Assembly: GCF_019219825.1 (NCBI RefSeq)
Contig: NZ_JAHUXH010000037.1
Coordinates: 1-64,000, forward strand
DNA: 64,000 nt
Direction: 5' to 3'
DNA from: Streptomyces sp. TRM70350
Lineage (GTDB): Bacteria > Actinomycetota > Actinomycetes > Streptomycetales > Streptomycetaceae
In this document: positions 43,898 to 52,819 of the stretch, one piece after another
Layout of the letters: each line of letters starts with the position of its first letter
Numbering within the stretch: the stretch's first letter is position 1
Made by a program: the position numbers and the translations under genes
Notes under the pieces: generated by a model
Seen by the model: the letters and a program-made list of their open reading frames with translations, nothing else
Databases searched by the model: none
Told to the model about the DNA's origin: nothing

Positions 43898-44037
43898 TTT
43901 CGGCGTGTCGTACGCCTGTATGTCCAAAAAATATCCATGGATTCCGACCCGCCATCGGAAATTCCGGCTCATTGCAATAGAGTCACGGAACACACGTCAA
44001 TCGTCGACGTTCACGGGGATTAAGGCGGAGGTCGGGC

Positions 44038-44733
44038 ATGCGTATTCCGGCGCACTCGGTGTGCACGGCGATCCGGGACGACATCGTCGCGGGTGTCTAC
44101 GAGCGTGGCGGCCGGCTCACCGAGGAACTCCTCGCGCGCCGCTACGGCGTCTCGCGCGTCCCCGTCCGTGAGGCCCTGCGCACGCTGGAGGCCGAGGGCT
44201 TCGTGGTGACCCGGCGGCACGCGGGCGCGTGCGTGGCGGAACCGACCGAGCAGGAGGCCGCCGACCTGCTGGAGATGCGCATGCTGCTGGAGCCGCTCGG
44301 TGCCTCCCGGGCCGCCCAGCGGCGCACCGAGGCCCACCTCAAGGTGTTGCGCGGCCTGGTCCGGCTGGGCCAGGAGCGGGCCAGGCGGGGCAACAGTGAG
44401 GACCTGCGTTCCCTGGGCGGCTGGTTCCACGAGACGCTCGCCCAGGCCTCCGGCAGCCCCGCGCTGATCGCGATGCTGACCCAGTTGCGGCACAAGATCG
44501 CCTGGATGTACGCCGTGGAGGCGCCCGTCAGCCCCGTGGAGTCCTGGACGGAGCACGGCGCGATCGTGGACGCCGTGGCGCGCGGCGACAGCGACCGCGC
44601 GCGGGCGATCACGGCCCTGCACACCGAGCGTGCGACCGGCGCGCACCGGCTCCGTTTTTCCGGCAACGGCGACCGCGCGGACCGTGTGAGAACTTCGCAA
44701 CACGGCGTAAACATGTCAGGCCTGCGGCATTAA
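44038..44733 (+). CDS. GntR family regulator (FadR/FCD subfamily)
   Basis: A 231-residue regulator. The winged helix is residues about 3-70 (CTAIRDDIVAGVYERGGRLT; EELLARRYGVSRVPVREALR; TLEAEGFVVTRRHAGACVAE). The FCD domain follows: EQEAADLLEMRMLLEPLGAS, LGGWFHETLAQASGSPALI and ESWTEHGAIVDAVARGDSDR, with Asp/His positions for a metal. FCD-type regulators sense organic acids or sugar derivatives. GGCGGAGG precedes ATG 44038. The AT-rich leader contains ATCCATGGAT (43933-43942) and CGGAA-A-TTCCG (43956-43966), small perfect palindromes that could be operators. It is convergent with ptsH. Confidence 0.9.
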   Translation: MRIPAHSVCTAIRDDIVAGVYERGGRLTEELLARRYGVSRVPVREALRTLEAEGFVVTRRHAGACVAEPTEQEAADLLEMRMLLEPLGASRAAQRRTEAHLKVLRGLVRLGQERARRGNSEDLRSLGGWFHETLAQASGSPALIAMLTQLRHKIAWMYAVEAPVSPVESWTEHGAIVDAVARGDSDRARAITALHTERATGAHRLRFSGNGDRADRVRTSQHGVNMSGLRH

Positions 44734-44860
44734 CACGGGCGCCGTATACAAAGAAGAGATATTTGGCGGCGGTGTATTTCCGCTGCCCTTTTTCGACGTG
44801 TCATGAATTCCCGTGACGTCGGCTGTGAAAACGCGGTCAAGGGTGCCGGGAAACGGCGAA

Positions 44861-44888
44861 GCCGCGCCGCCCGGAAGGGCGACGCGGC
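44861..44888 (-). terminator. ptsH terminator
   Basis: GCCGCGCCGCCC and GGGCGACGCGGC pair around GGAA just past the ptsH stop, with a two-base internal bulge on each side; it would also stop the convergent GntR transcript. Confidence 0.75.
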
Positions 44889-44910
44889 CTCGGGAATGCC
44901 GTGCGCGGGC

Positions 44911-45192
44911 TCAGACGGTCTCGGGAAGCTCCTCGAGCCCCTCGGAGACCAGCTTGGCCAGACGGTCGAGCGCGGCGTCGGCGCCCTCGGCGTCGGAGGC
45001 CAGGACGATCTCCTCGCCACCCTGGGCGCCCAGACCCAGGACGGCCAGCATGGAGGCCGCGTTGACGGGGTTGCCGCCCGCCTTGGCGATCGTCACCGGG
45101 ACGCCTGCGGCCGTGGCGGCTCGGACGAAGATGGAGGCGGGGCGGGCGTGGAGGCCCTCGGCCCAGCCGACGTTGACGCGGCGCTCAGCCAT
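44911..45192 (-). CDS. ptsH: Phosphocarrier protein HPr
   Basis: A 93-residue HPr of the phosphoenolpyruvate:sugar phosphotransferase system. His15 in WAEGLHARPASIFVRAA accepts phosphate from enzyme I and passes it to EIIA. Ser47 in NPVNAASMLAVLGLGA is at the regulatory serine position, although streptomycetes are thought to lack classical HPrK control. ATG 45192 is the only sensible start. ptsI is not adjacent, as in S. coelicolor. A DasR-like dre site sits 26 bases upstream of the start, consistent with the known DasR control of pts genes by N-acetylglucosamine-derived signals. Confidence 0.97.
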   Translation of the reverse strand: MAERRVNVGWAEGLHARPASIFVRAATAAGVPVTIAKAGGNPVNAASMLAVLGLGAQGGEEIVLASDAEGADAALDRLAKLVSEGLEELPETV

Positions 45193-45217
45193 GTGATGCT
45201 GCCCTTCAGGTGTTCAG

Positions 45218-45233
45218 GGTTGTCTAGACCAGT
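45218..45233. promoter_or_regulatory. DasR-type dre operator upstream of ptsH
   Basis: GGTTGTCTAGACCAGT matches the dre consensus ACTGGTCTAGACCAGT at 13 of 16 positions, including the core GTCTAGACCA. DasR is known to control ptsH in S. coelicolor. Confidence 0.75.
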
Positions 45234-45370
45234 TTCCCATATCGTGAAGCATGCCCGGACGGGTGTTCGCCCCGTCCGGACGCGGCACCGGACCGCGGCC
45301 TCGGTCCGGCGTTCGTCCTTCCACAGACTGCCTCGCGCCGTTGTCGGACGCGAGCCGTACTCTGGGCCCC

Positions 45371-48181
45371 ATGCAGAGCTCGTCGGACCGGCACGAGTAC
45401 CCCGCCCACTGGGAAGCCGACGTGGTGCTGCGCGACGGCGGCACCGCGCGCATCCGCCCCATCACCGTTGATGACGCCGAGCGCCTGGTCAGCTTCTACG
45501 AGCAGGTCTCGGACGAGTCGAAGTACTACCGCTTCTTCGCGCCCTACCCGCGCCTGTCCGCCAAGGACGTCCACCGCTTCACGCACCACGACTTTGTGGA
45601 CCGGGTGGGACTCGCGGCCACGATCGGCGGCGAGTTCATCGCCACCGTACGCTATGACCGCATCGGCGCCGACGGGCTGCCCGCGTCCGCGCCGGCCGAC
45701 GAGGCCGAGGTCGCCTTCCTGGTGCAGGACGCCCACCAGGGGCGCGGTGTCGCCTCCACCCTCCTTGAGCACATCGCCGCCGTGGCCCGCGAGCGCGGCA
45801 TCCGCCGCTTCGCCGCCGAGGTGCTGCCCGCCAACACCAAGATGATCAAGGTGTTCACGGACGCCGGATACACGCAGAAGCGCAGCTTCGAGGACGGTGT
45901 CGTACGCCTGGAGTTCGACCTCGAACCCACCGACCGCTCGCTCGCGGTGCAACGCGCGCGTGAGCAGCGCGCCGAGGCGCGGTCGGTACGGCGGCTGCTG
46001 GTCCCCGGCTCGATCGCCGTCGTCGGCGCGGGGCGCGCGCCCGGGGGCGTGGGCCGCAGCGTGCTCGGCAACATCCGGGAGGCCGGCTTCACCGGCCGTC
46101 TCCACGCCGTGAACAGGGCGCTTCCCGAGGGACAGCGGGAGCTCGACGGGGTGCCGGCGTACCGGTCGGTGCGGGACATCGACGGGCCCGTCGATCTCGC
46201 GGTCGTGGCGGTGCCCGCGGAGCACGTGCCCGAGGTCGTCACCGAGTGCGGGGAACACGGGGTGCAGGGCCTCGTCGTGCTCTCCGCCGGGTACGCCGAG
46301 AGCGGGCCCGAGGGACGCGAGCGCCAGCGTGAACTCGTGCGGCACGCGCGCGCGTACGGCATGCGGATCATCGGGCCGAACGCCTTCGGGATCATCAACA
46401 CCTCCCCGGACGTGCGGCTCAACGCCTCACTGGCCCCCGAGATGCCGCGTCCCGGGCGGATCGGGCTGTTCGCGCAGTCCGGGGCCATCGGCATCGCCCT
46501 GCTGTCCCGGCTGCACCGGCGCGGGGGCGGGGTCACCGGCGTCACGGGCGTGTCGACGTTCGTCTCGTCCGGCAACCGCGCGGACGTCTCCGGCAACGAC
46601 GTACTCCAGTACTGGTACGACGATCCGGACACCGACGTGGTCCTCATGTACCTGGAGTCCATCGGCAACCCTCGTAAGTTCACCCGCCTCGCCCGGCGGA
46701 CGGCGGCGGCGAAGCCGCTGGTCGTGGTGCAGGGCGCACGCCACGGAGGCGCGGCACCGCAAGGACACGCCGTACGGGCGACGCGGCTGCCGCACGCCAC
46801 GGTGTCCGCGCTGCTGAGGCAGGCCGGGGTGATCCGGGTGGACACGATCACCGAGCTGGTGGACGCCGGGCTGCTGCTCGCGCGCCAGTCGCTGCCGGAC
46901 GGGCCGCGCGTGGCGATCCTCGGGAACTCCGAGTCGCTGGGACTGCTGACGTACGACGCCTGTCTGGCCGAGGGTTTGCGGCCGCAGCCTCCGCTGGACC
47001 TCACGACGGGGGCCTCACCGGAGGACTTCCGGGAGGCGCTGGCGCGGGCGCTGGCCGACGACACCTGTGACGCCGTCGTGGTGACCGCGATACCGGCGGT
47101 GGGGGAGGGGTCGGCGGGGGACGCGGCGCTGGCGGAGGCCCTGAGGTCGGCCGCGGCGATGGTCCCCTCCAAGCCGGTGCTGGTGGTGCATGTGGAGCTG
47201 GGCGGGCTCGCGGACGCGCTGTCCGCCGCTGCGAGCACCGCACCACAGGCCGGTCCGAGAGTGAGACCGGCCCCTGAACCGGAAGCGCGCACCGCGCCCG
47301 CACCGCCCCCCGCCGGCTCCCACCTCATCCCCGCCTACCCCGCCGCCGAACGCGCCGTCCGCGCCCTCGCCGAGGCCGTCAGGTACGCGCAGTGGCGGCG
47401 CGAGGCCGCCGACCCCGGGAAGGTGCCCGAGTACGACGACATCGACGAGAAGGGCGCCGCGCAGCTGATCGGCGGGCTGCTCGCGCGCGGGCAGGGGCTC
47501 ACGCTCGGCACGGAGGAAACCTGCGAGCTGCTGGGCCGGTACGGCATCCACGTGCACCGCGCCCTGCCCGCCCCCACCCCCGACGACGCCGCGCAAGCCG
47601 CCCGCACCCTCGGCTACCCGGTCGCCCTGAAGGCCACCGCACCGCACCTGCGCCACCGCGCCGACCTCGGCGGCGTACGGCTCGATCTCGCGGACGAGGA
47701 GCAACTGCGGCGGGCGTACGCCGAGTTGACGGAGCTGTTCGGCAAGCCCGAGGAGCTGCGGCCGGTCGTGCAGCGGATGGCCCCGCGGGGGGTCGACACC
47801 GTCGTACGGGCCGTGATCGACCCGGCCGCCGGAGCGGTGCTCTCCTTCGGGCTCGCGGGAGCCGCCTCCCAGCTGCTCGGCGACACCGCGCACCGGCTGA
47901 TCCCGGTCACCGACCGCGAGGCGACCTCACTGATCCGGTCGATCCGGACCGCGCCCCTCCTCTTCGGCTGGCGCGGCTCCACCCCCGTCGACACCCCCGC
48001 CCTTGAACAGCTGCTCCTGCGGGTGTCCCGCCTGGTCGACGACCACCCGGAGGTGGTCGCGGTCACCCTGGAGCCGGTCGTCGTCGCCCCGCACGGCCTG
48101 AGCGTCCTCGGCGCCTCCGTCCGCCTGGCCCCGCCGCCCGCCCGCGACGACCTGGGCCCACGGACCCTGCCGACGTACTGA
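45371..48181 (+). CDS. Pat-like protein lysine acetyltransferase fused to NDP-forming acyl-CoA synthetase
   Basis: A 936-residue bifunctional protein. The N-terminal GNAT domain (about 1-185) has VVLRDGGTARIRPITVDDAE and acetyl-CoA loop AFLVQDAHQGRGVASTLLEH. The rest is acyl-CoA synthetase (NDP-forming)-like: CoA-binding LLVPGSIAVVGAGRAPGGVG, ligase GRIGLFAQSGAIGIALLSRL and VSTFVSSGNRADVSGNDVLQ, a Pro-rich linker near 640, and an ATP-grasp end KGAAQLIGGLLARGQGLTLG to GYPVALKATAPHLRHRADLG. This is the Pat arrangement with GNAT first; Pat enzymes acetylate acyl-CoA synthetases to shut them down. The neighbouring acetate-type symporter 17 kb away may share this theme. ATG 45371 is chosen; the frame opens at 45251. 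Confidence 0.88.
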   Translation: MQSSSDRHEYPAHWEADVVLRDGGTARIRPITVDDAERLVSFYEQVSDESKYYRFFAPYPRLSAKDVHRFTHHDFVDRVGLAATIGGEFIATVRYDRIGADGLPASAPADEAEVAFLVQDAHQGRGVASTLLEHIAAVARERGIRRFAAEVLPANTKMIKVFTDAGYTQKRSFEDGVVRLEFDLEPTDRSLAVQRAREQRAEARSVRRLLVPGSIAVVGAGRAPGGVGRSVLGNIREAGFTGRLHAVNRALPEGQRELDGVPAYRSVRDIDGPVDLAVVAVPAEHVPEVVTECGEHGVQGLVVLSAGYAESGPEGRERQRELVRHARAYGMRIIGPNAFGIINTSPDVRLNASLAPEMPRPGRIGLFAQSGAIGIALLSRLHRRGGGVTGVTGVSTFVSSGNRADVSGNDVLQYWYDDPDTDVVLMYLESIGNPRKFTRLARRTAAAKPLVVVQGARHGGAAPQGHAVRATRLPHATVSALLRQAGVIRVDTITELVDAGLLLARQSLPDGPRVAILGNSESLGLLTYDACLAEGLRPQPPLDLTTGASPEDFREALARALADDTCDAVVVTAIPAVGEGSAGDAALAEALRSAAAMVPSKPVLVVHVELGGLADALSAAASTAPQAGPRVRPAPEPEARTAPAPPPAGSHLIPAYPAAERAVRALAEAVRYAQWRREAADPGKVPEYDDIDEKGAAQLIGGLLARGQGLTLGTEETCELLGRYGIHVHRALPAPTPDDAAQAARTLGYPVALKATAPHLRHRADLGGVRLDLADEEQLRRAYAELTELFGKPEELRPVVQRMAPRGVDTVVRAVIDPAAGAVLSFGLAGAASQLLGDTAHRLIPVTDREATSLIRSIRTAPLLFGWRGSTPVDTPALEQLLLRVSRLVDDHPEVVAVTLEPVVVAPHGLSVLGASVRLAPPPARDDLGPRTLPTY

Positions 48182-48244
48182 GCCCCGGGCCTGGACCGCC
48201 CGAGCGGTGCCTCGCAGTCAGTGGGCCCCCGTAGGATGGACGGC

Positions 48245-48832
48245 ATGGCCAAGACCAGTACGACGACCCAGGGGCTGCGTGCGGCGATCGAGCGCAGTGG
48301 CTACTACCCGGCCCTCGTGGCCGAGGCGGTGGAGGCCGCTGTGGGCGGTGAGCCCGTCCGGTCGTACCTGGTCCATCAGGAAACGACGTTCGACCAGAAC
48401 GAGGTGCGACGGCATGTGACCGTGCTCGTCCTCACCGACAACCGCTTCATCGTCAGCCACACCGACGAGCAGGCCGCCGACAGCACCTCCCCGACGCCGT
48501 ACGCCACGACGTCGACGGAGTCGGTGAGGCTCGACCGGATCTCCTCGGTCGTGGTCAGCCGGGTGGTCGCCAATCCGGAGTCGTACACGCCGGGCACCCT
48601 CCCGCGCGAGGTCGTGCTGACCATCGGCTGGGGTGCCGTCTCGCGTATCGACCTGGAGCCCGCCGCCTGCGGCGACCCCAACTGCGAGGCCGACCACGGC
48701 TACACGGGCAACTCGACGGCGGACGACCTCAGCCTGCGCGTCAGCGAGGCCGGGGACGGCCCGGACACGGTCCGCCAGGCGCTGGCGTTCGCGCAGGCCA
48801 TCTCAGAGGCGACCGCGGACCCCGCACGCTGA
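48245..48832 (+). CDS. DUF5998 family protein
   Basis: A 195-residue protein of DUF5998. It starts TTTQGLRAAIERSGYYPALV, then has VRSYLVHQETTFDQNEVRRH, VTVLVLTDNRFIVSHTDEQA and a C-terminal CGDPNCEADHGYTGNSTADD block with two cysteines and a histidine. The central strands resemble a PH-like or Bypass-of-forespore fold, but I cannot assign a function. It overlaps the following phosphodiesterase gene by TGATG, and this gene pair is conserved in Streptomyces from memory, so the two products probably act together. Confidence 0.82.
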   Translation: MAKTSTTTQGLRAAIERSGYYPALVAEAVEAAVGGEPVRSYLVHQETTFDQNEVRRHVTVLVLTDNRFIVSHTDEQAADSTSPTPYATTSTESVRLDRISSVVVSRVVANPESYTPGTLPREVVLTIGWGAVSRIDLEPAACGDPNCEADHGYTGNSTADDLSLRVSEAGDGPDTVRQALAFAQAISEATADPAR

Positions 48833-50028
48833 TGGCCCAGCCCGCACACGCCTGGGACGACCACCCCGAGCCCCTCGCCGTCGACTCCGCCCCCTGCCCC
48901 GAGTACGGCACGGGCTCGCTCGCCGACCTGCTGCCCACGCTGGCCGCGGGCATGGGTGTACCCGGCATGACCGCCGCGATCACCGAGCTGACCCCCGCCG
49001 ACCGGGTCTGCGTGTTCCTGATCGACGGGCTCGGCTGGGAGCAGCTGACGGCGCACCCCGCGGAAGCGCCCTTCATGACCTCGCTCCTCGCCACCTCACG
49101 CGGCGGCACGGGCCGCCCCCTCACCGCCGGGTATCCGGCGACCACCGCGACCTCCCTGGCCTCCGTCGGCACCGGAACCCCGCCGGGCGCGCACGGCCTG
49201 CCCGGCTACACCGTGCGCAACCCGGCCACCGGCGAGCTGATGAACCAGCTGCGCTGGCAGCCGTGGACCGAGCCGCGCGCCTGGCAGCCGTACCCCACGG
49301 TCTTCGAGCTGGCCGACCGCGCCGGGGTGCACGCCGCCCAGGTCTCGTCGCCCGGCTTCCAGCACACCCCGCTGACGAAGGTCGCGCTCAGCGGCGGAAC
49401 GTTCCACGGGCGGCTGACCGGGGAGGAGCGCATGGACCTCGCCGCCGAGCAGCTCGCCGCCGGGGACCGCAGCCTCATCTACACCTACTACGCCGAACTC
49501 GACGGCGCCGGACACCGTTTCGGCCTCGCCTCCGACACCTGGGTCGGCCAGCTCATGTACGTCGACCGCCTGGTCCAGCGTCTGGCCGAACAGCTGCCGC
49601 CGCGCAGCGCGCTCTACGTCACCGCCGACCACGGCATGGTCGACGTGCCCTTCGACGAGGAGCACCGCATCGACTTCGACGAGGACTGGGAGCTGCGCGC
49701 GGGTGTCGCCCTGCTGGGCGGCGAGGGCCGCGCGCGGCACGTGTACGCGGTGCCGGGCGCCGAGAACGACGTACTCACCGTCTGGCGCGAGGTGCTCGGC
49801 GAGCAGTTCTGGGTGGCCTCGCGGGACGAGGCGATCGCGGCGGGCTGGTTCGGCCCGCACATCGACGAGCGGGTGTACGCGCGCATCGGCGATGTGGTCG
49901 CGGCCGCCCGCGACGACGTCCTGCTCATCGCGTCCGAGCGGGAGCCCAAGGAGTCGTCGATGGTCGGCAACCACGGCTCGATGACCCCTGCCGAGCAGCT
50001 GGTCCCGCTGCTCGAAGTACGCTCCTGA
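48832..50028 (+). CDS. Alkaline phosphatase-superfamily nucleotide pyrophosphatase/phosphodiesterase
   Basis: A 398-residue NPP-type enzyme. Metal ligands are Asp in VCVFLIDGLGWEQLTAH, nucleophile Thr in AGYPATTATSLASVGTG, Asp/His in YYAELDGAGHRFG, DH in YVTADHGMVDVP and the last His in MVGNHGSMTPAEQLVPLLE. There is no signal peptide, so it is probably cytoplasmic. It hydrolyses phosphodiester or phosphomonoester bonds; the substrate is unknown. Translationally coupled to the DUF5998 gene; 46 bases before the thymidine kinase gene. Confidence 0.9.
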   Translation: MAQPAHAWDDHPEPLAVDSAPCPEYGTGSLADLLPTLAAGMGVPGMTAAITELTPADRVCVFLIDGLGWEQLTAHPAEAPFMTSLLATSRGGTGRPLTAGYPATTATSLASVGTGTPPGAHGLPGYTVRNPATGELMNQLRWQPWTEPRAWQPYPTVFELADRAGVHAAQVSSPGFQHTPLTKVALSGGTFHGRLTGEERMDLAAEQLAAGDRSLIYTYYAELDGAGHRFGLASDTWVGQLMYVDRLVQRLAEQLPPRSALYVTADHGMVDVPFDEEHRIDFDEDWELRAGVALLGGEGRARHVYAVPGAENDVLTVWREVLGEQFWVASRDEAIAAGWFGPHIDERVYARIGDVVAAARDDVLLIASEREPKESSMVGNHGSMTPAEQLVPLLEVRS

Positions 50029-50074
50029 CACCCGCCCTCTTTCGAATACTCCGCCGAAAGGTGCTCAACTTCCC

Positions 50075-50722
50075 ATGCCCGAGCTGGTGTTCTTCTCCGG
50101 AACGATGGACTGCGGGAAGTCGACGCTGGCTCTCCAGATCGAGCACAACCGCTCCGCGCGCGGGCTGCAGGGCATGATCTTCACCCGCGACGACCGCGCC
50201 GGCGAGGGCAAGCTGTCCTCCCGGCTCGGCCTGGTGACGGACGCGGTCGAGGTCACCGACGGCATGGACCTGTACGCGTACCTCGTCGACCACCTCTCGC
50301 AGGGCGGGCGCGCGGACTACGTGATCGCGGACGAGGCGCAGTTCCTGGCGCCGGAGCAGATCGACCAACTCGCGCGCGTCGTCGATGATCTGGGCCTGGA
50401 CGTCTACGCCTTCGGCATCACGACCGACTTCCGCACCAAGCTCTTCCCCGGTTCCCAGCGACTGGTGGAGCTGGCCGACCGGGTCGAGGTGCTCCAGGTG
50501 GAGGCCCTGTGCTGGTGCGGCGCCCGGGCCACGCACAACGCCCGTACGGTCGGCGGCGAGATGGTCGTCGAGGGCGCCCAGGTGGTCGTCGGCGACGTCA
50601 ACCAGGCGGACACCGTCGGCTACGAGGTGCTGTGCCGTCGGCATCACCGACGCCGAATGACGGCCGCTTCGGCGCACGCGGCGGCACTGTCGCCCGACGT
50701 GCTGCCGGTGTCACCGGGCTGA
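50075..50722 (+). CDS. tdk: Thymidine kinase
   Basis: A 215-residue type II thymidine kinase that phosphorylates thymidine for DNA-precursor salvage. P-loop FSGTMDCGKSTLALQ (residues 7-21), Walker B-like YVIADEAQFLAPEQI, and a zinc site from CWCGARATHN and the C-terminal VLCRRHH. VGGEMVVEGAQVVVGD is the lasso loop near thymidine. The C-terminal tail after RRRM is an extension rich in Ala. The stop lies 8 bases before a short tandem repeat shared with the end of the next gene. Confidence 0.95.
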   Translation: MPELVFFSGTMDCGKSTLALQIEHNRSARGLQGMIFTRDDRAGEGKLSSRLGLVTDAVEVTDGMDLYAYLVDHLSQGGRADYVIADEAQFLAPEQIDQLARVVDDLGLDVYAFGITTDFRTKLFPGSQRLVELADRVEVLQVEALCWCGARATHNARTVGGEMVVEGAQVVVGDVNQADTVGYEVLCRRHHRRRMTAASAHAAALSPDVLPVSPG

Positions 50723-50729
50723 ACGGTCA

Positions 50730-50811
50730 GCGCCGGTCTGTCTGCATCGCAGTACCGGTCCTTCTGAATCAGTACCGGTCTGCCTGAATCAACGCCGGTC
50801 TGCCTGAATCA
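50730..50811. repeat. 20-bp tandem repeats at a gene 3' end
   Basis: GTACCGGTCCTTCTGAATCA (50752-50771), GTACCGGTCTGCCTGAATCA (50772-50791) and ACGCCGGTCTGCCTGAATCA (50792-50811), with a degenerate 22-base copy at 50730-50751. On the minus strand the copy at 50792-50811 encodes the end of the glyoxalase-like protein (LIQADR) and the next contains its stop. Confidence 0.88.
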
Positions 50812-51595
50812 GGGAGAAGCGTGCGCCCTCGGGGTCGGCCACCGTGGCCACGCGCCCGTGCGCGCTGTCGTGCGCCGGTTTGAGCACATGTCCGCCGAGC
50901 CCGACGACATGGTCCAGCGCCTCGTCCGTGTCGGCGACTTCGAAGTACGTCAACCAGTGCGGGCCCCGGTCGCGGGGCAGCGACGTGCCCACGCCGTGCA
51001 GACCGGCGACCGGGCGGCCGTGGAGGTGCAGGGTGAGGTAGTCGATGTCGGTGGAGGCGACCGGTTCCTCCTGGTAGCCGAAGACGGTCCTGTAGAACTT
51101 GGCGACGCTCTCCGACTCGAAGGTCATCAGTTCGTGCCAGGCCGGTGTCCCGGGCACCCCGGCGATGCCGGTGCCGCGGTGGGCCGCGGCCTGCCAGACG
51201 CCGAAGACGGCGCCCGAGGGGTCCGAGCAGATGGCGAGGCGCCCGGCGTCCTCCGCGTCGAGAGGGCCCACGCCGACCGTGCCGCCGCACAGGCGGATCG
51301 TCTCAGCGGTCTGGTCGACGTCGTCGGAAGCCAGGTATGGCGTCCAGGCGATGGGGAGATGCCGGTCCGGGGACAGCCGGCCGATGCCCGCCACCTCGCG
51401 GCCGTCGAGCAGGGCCCGCACGTAGGGGCCGAGTTGCTGCGGGCCGGGGCGGAACTCCCAGCCGAACAGAGTCCCGTAGAACTCCTGGGTCGCGGCCAGG
51501 CCGTGCACCATCAGGCTCACCCAGCAGGGCGTGCCGGGCGCGTACCGGGCGTGCGCTCCCCCGTTGCGGTCGGCCGACCCCCGTGCCTCGGTCAT
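50789..51595 (-). CDS. Two-domain VOC (glyoxalase/bleomycin-resistance fold) protein
   Basis: A 268-residue protein with two vicinal-oxygen-chelate domains. Domain one: GTPCWVSLMVHGLAATQEFY and GTLFGWEFRPGPQQL, ending LAICSDPSGAVFGVWQAAAH. Domain two: GTPAWHELMTFESESVAKFY and RTVFGYQEEPVAS, ending RVATVADPEGARFSLIQAD. The pattern of PxWxxL...FY..xFGW at the start and DPxGAxFG at the end of each half is that of the hydroxylase-like VOC proteins often annotated as 27-kDa antigen Cfp30B. The substrate is unknown. ATG 51595 with GAGAGGGTG upstream. The stop lies in a tandem repeat. It diverges from the sulfurtransferase across 294 bases. Confidence 0.88.
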   Translation of the reverse strand: MTEARGSADRNGGAHARYAPGTPCWVSLMVHGLAATQEFYGTLFGWEFRPGPQQLGPYVRALLDGREVAGIGRLSPDRHLPIAWTPYLASDDVDQTAETIRLCGGTVGVGPLDAEDAGRLAICSDPSGAVFGVWQAAAHRGTGIAGVPGTPAWHELMTFESESVAKFYRTVFGYQEEPVASTDIDYLTLHLHGRPVAGLHGVGTSLPRDRGPHWLTYFEVADTDEALDHVVGLGGHVLKPAHDSAHGRVATVADPEGARFSLIQADRR

Positions 51596-51889
51596 CGTCA
51601 CCCTCTCCTCGGCCCCTCGCGGTGGCCGCGTCGCTTCCGCTCTCGGACCCCGTGCCGATGCTCGCACCACCCTCAGGGTCCGGCCCTCCGGGCACGCCGC
51701 CGCATTCCGCCCCGCGCCCGGAAGCTGCCCGATCTGCGGTTTCTCGCCCGTTTCGCGGCGATTGCTCTGAGGTTCGATCGGCTCTACAGCATGTGCCCGA
51801 TCCCGTACGCGTGGTGATCGGGCCTGTCCGGCCGAGCAGAGTAGCCGGACATGGACGATGCGGCCACCCCGTGCGCAAGGATGGTGGGT

Positions 51890-52741
51890 ATGAACGCCCT
51901 CATCACCGCATCCGAACTCGTGAGCGACCTGGCGGGGCCCCATCCGCCCGTGCTGCTCGACGTCCGCTGGCAGCTGACTGTGGCCAAGGCGGCCGGTGAG
52001 CCGCCCTTCGACGGCCGGGCCGAGTACGCGGCCGGGCACATCCCCGGCGCGGTCTTCGTCGACCTGGACCGCGAACTGGCCTCCGCGCCGGGCGCGCACG
52101 GGCGTCATCCGCTGCCGGACCTGGCGGAGTTCGGCGCCGTGATGCGCCGGGCGGGTGTGTCGTCCGGGCGGCGGGTCGTCGTGTACGACGGCGGCCAGGG
52201 CTGGGCCGCGGCGCGCGCCTGGTGGCTGTTGCGCTGGACGGGGCATCCGGACGTGCGGGTGCTCGACGGGGGGTTGCCCGCGTGGGAAGGCGCCCTGTCG
52301 GTGGAGGAGCCGACGCCCGAGGAAGGCGACTTCCGGCCGGAGGCCGGCGCCGAGGGGCTCCTGGACGCGGCCGCGGCCGCGGCGCTGGCCCGTTCGGGGG
52401 TGCTGCTCGACGCGCGGGCGGCGGAGCGGTACCGGGGCGACGTGGAGCCGATCGACCGGGTGGGTGGGCACATCCCCGGGGCGGTGTCGGCGCCGACGAA
52501 CGAGAACGTGGGGGCGGACGGTCGCTTTCTGCCCGCCGAGGAGCTCCGGGCGCGCTTCAACGCGCTGGGGGCGTACGACGGGGCGAAGGTGGGCGTGTAC
52601 TGCGGTTCCGGGGTCTCCGCGGCGCACGAGGTGCTGGCGCTGGCGGTCGCGGGGATCCCGGCGGCGCTGTACGTGGGCTCGTGGTCGGAGTGGTCGTCGG
52701 ATCCGGCACGGCCGGTTGCGGTGGGGCCGGATCCGCAGTAG
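51890..52741 (+). CDS. Thiosulfate/3-mercaptopyruvate sulfurtransferase
   Basis: A 283-residue tandem rhodanese. The first, structural domain has LLDVRWQLTVAKAAGEPPFD and YAAGHIPGAVFVDLDRELAS. The second has LLDARAAERYRGDVEPIDRV, GGHIPGAVSAPTNENV and the active-site Cys loop VGVYCGSGVSAAHEVLAL. CGSGVSA is nearer the mercaptopyruvate/thiosulfate mixed class (SseA). It moves sulfur to thiol acceptors or cyanide. ATG 51890 has AAGGA about 8 bases upstream; ATG 51881 is in frame. Convergent with sepH, separated by a terminator hairpin. Confidence 0.92.
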   Translation: MNALITASELVSDLAGPHPPVLLDVRWQLTVAKAAGEPPFDGRAEYAAGHIPGAVFVDLDRELASAPGAHGRHPLPDLAEFGAVMRRAGVSSGRRVVVYDGGQGWAAARAWWLLRWTGHPDVRVLDGGLPAWEGALSVEEPTPEEGDFRPEAGAEGLLDAAAAAALARSGVLLDARAAERYRGDVEPIDRVGGHIPGAVSAPTNENVGADGRFLPAEELRARFNALGAYDGAKVGVYCGSGVSAAHEVLALAVAGIPAALYVGSWSEWSSDPARPVAVGPDPQ

Positions 52742-52763
52742 CAGCCCCAGCGCCGCCATGCGC

Positions 52764-52797
52764 CGAGGGCCCGCACCTGGTCGGGTGTGGGCCCTCG
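52764..52797. terminator. Bidirectional terminator between sulfurtransferase and sepH
   Basis: CGAGGGCCCGCACC pairs with GGTGTGGGCCCTCG across TGGTCG, one mismatch, 22 bases past each stop. Confidence 0.8.
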
Positions 52798-52819
52798 TTC
52801 TCGTACCGTCGGTCGGGAT

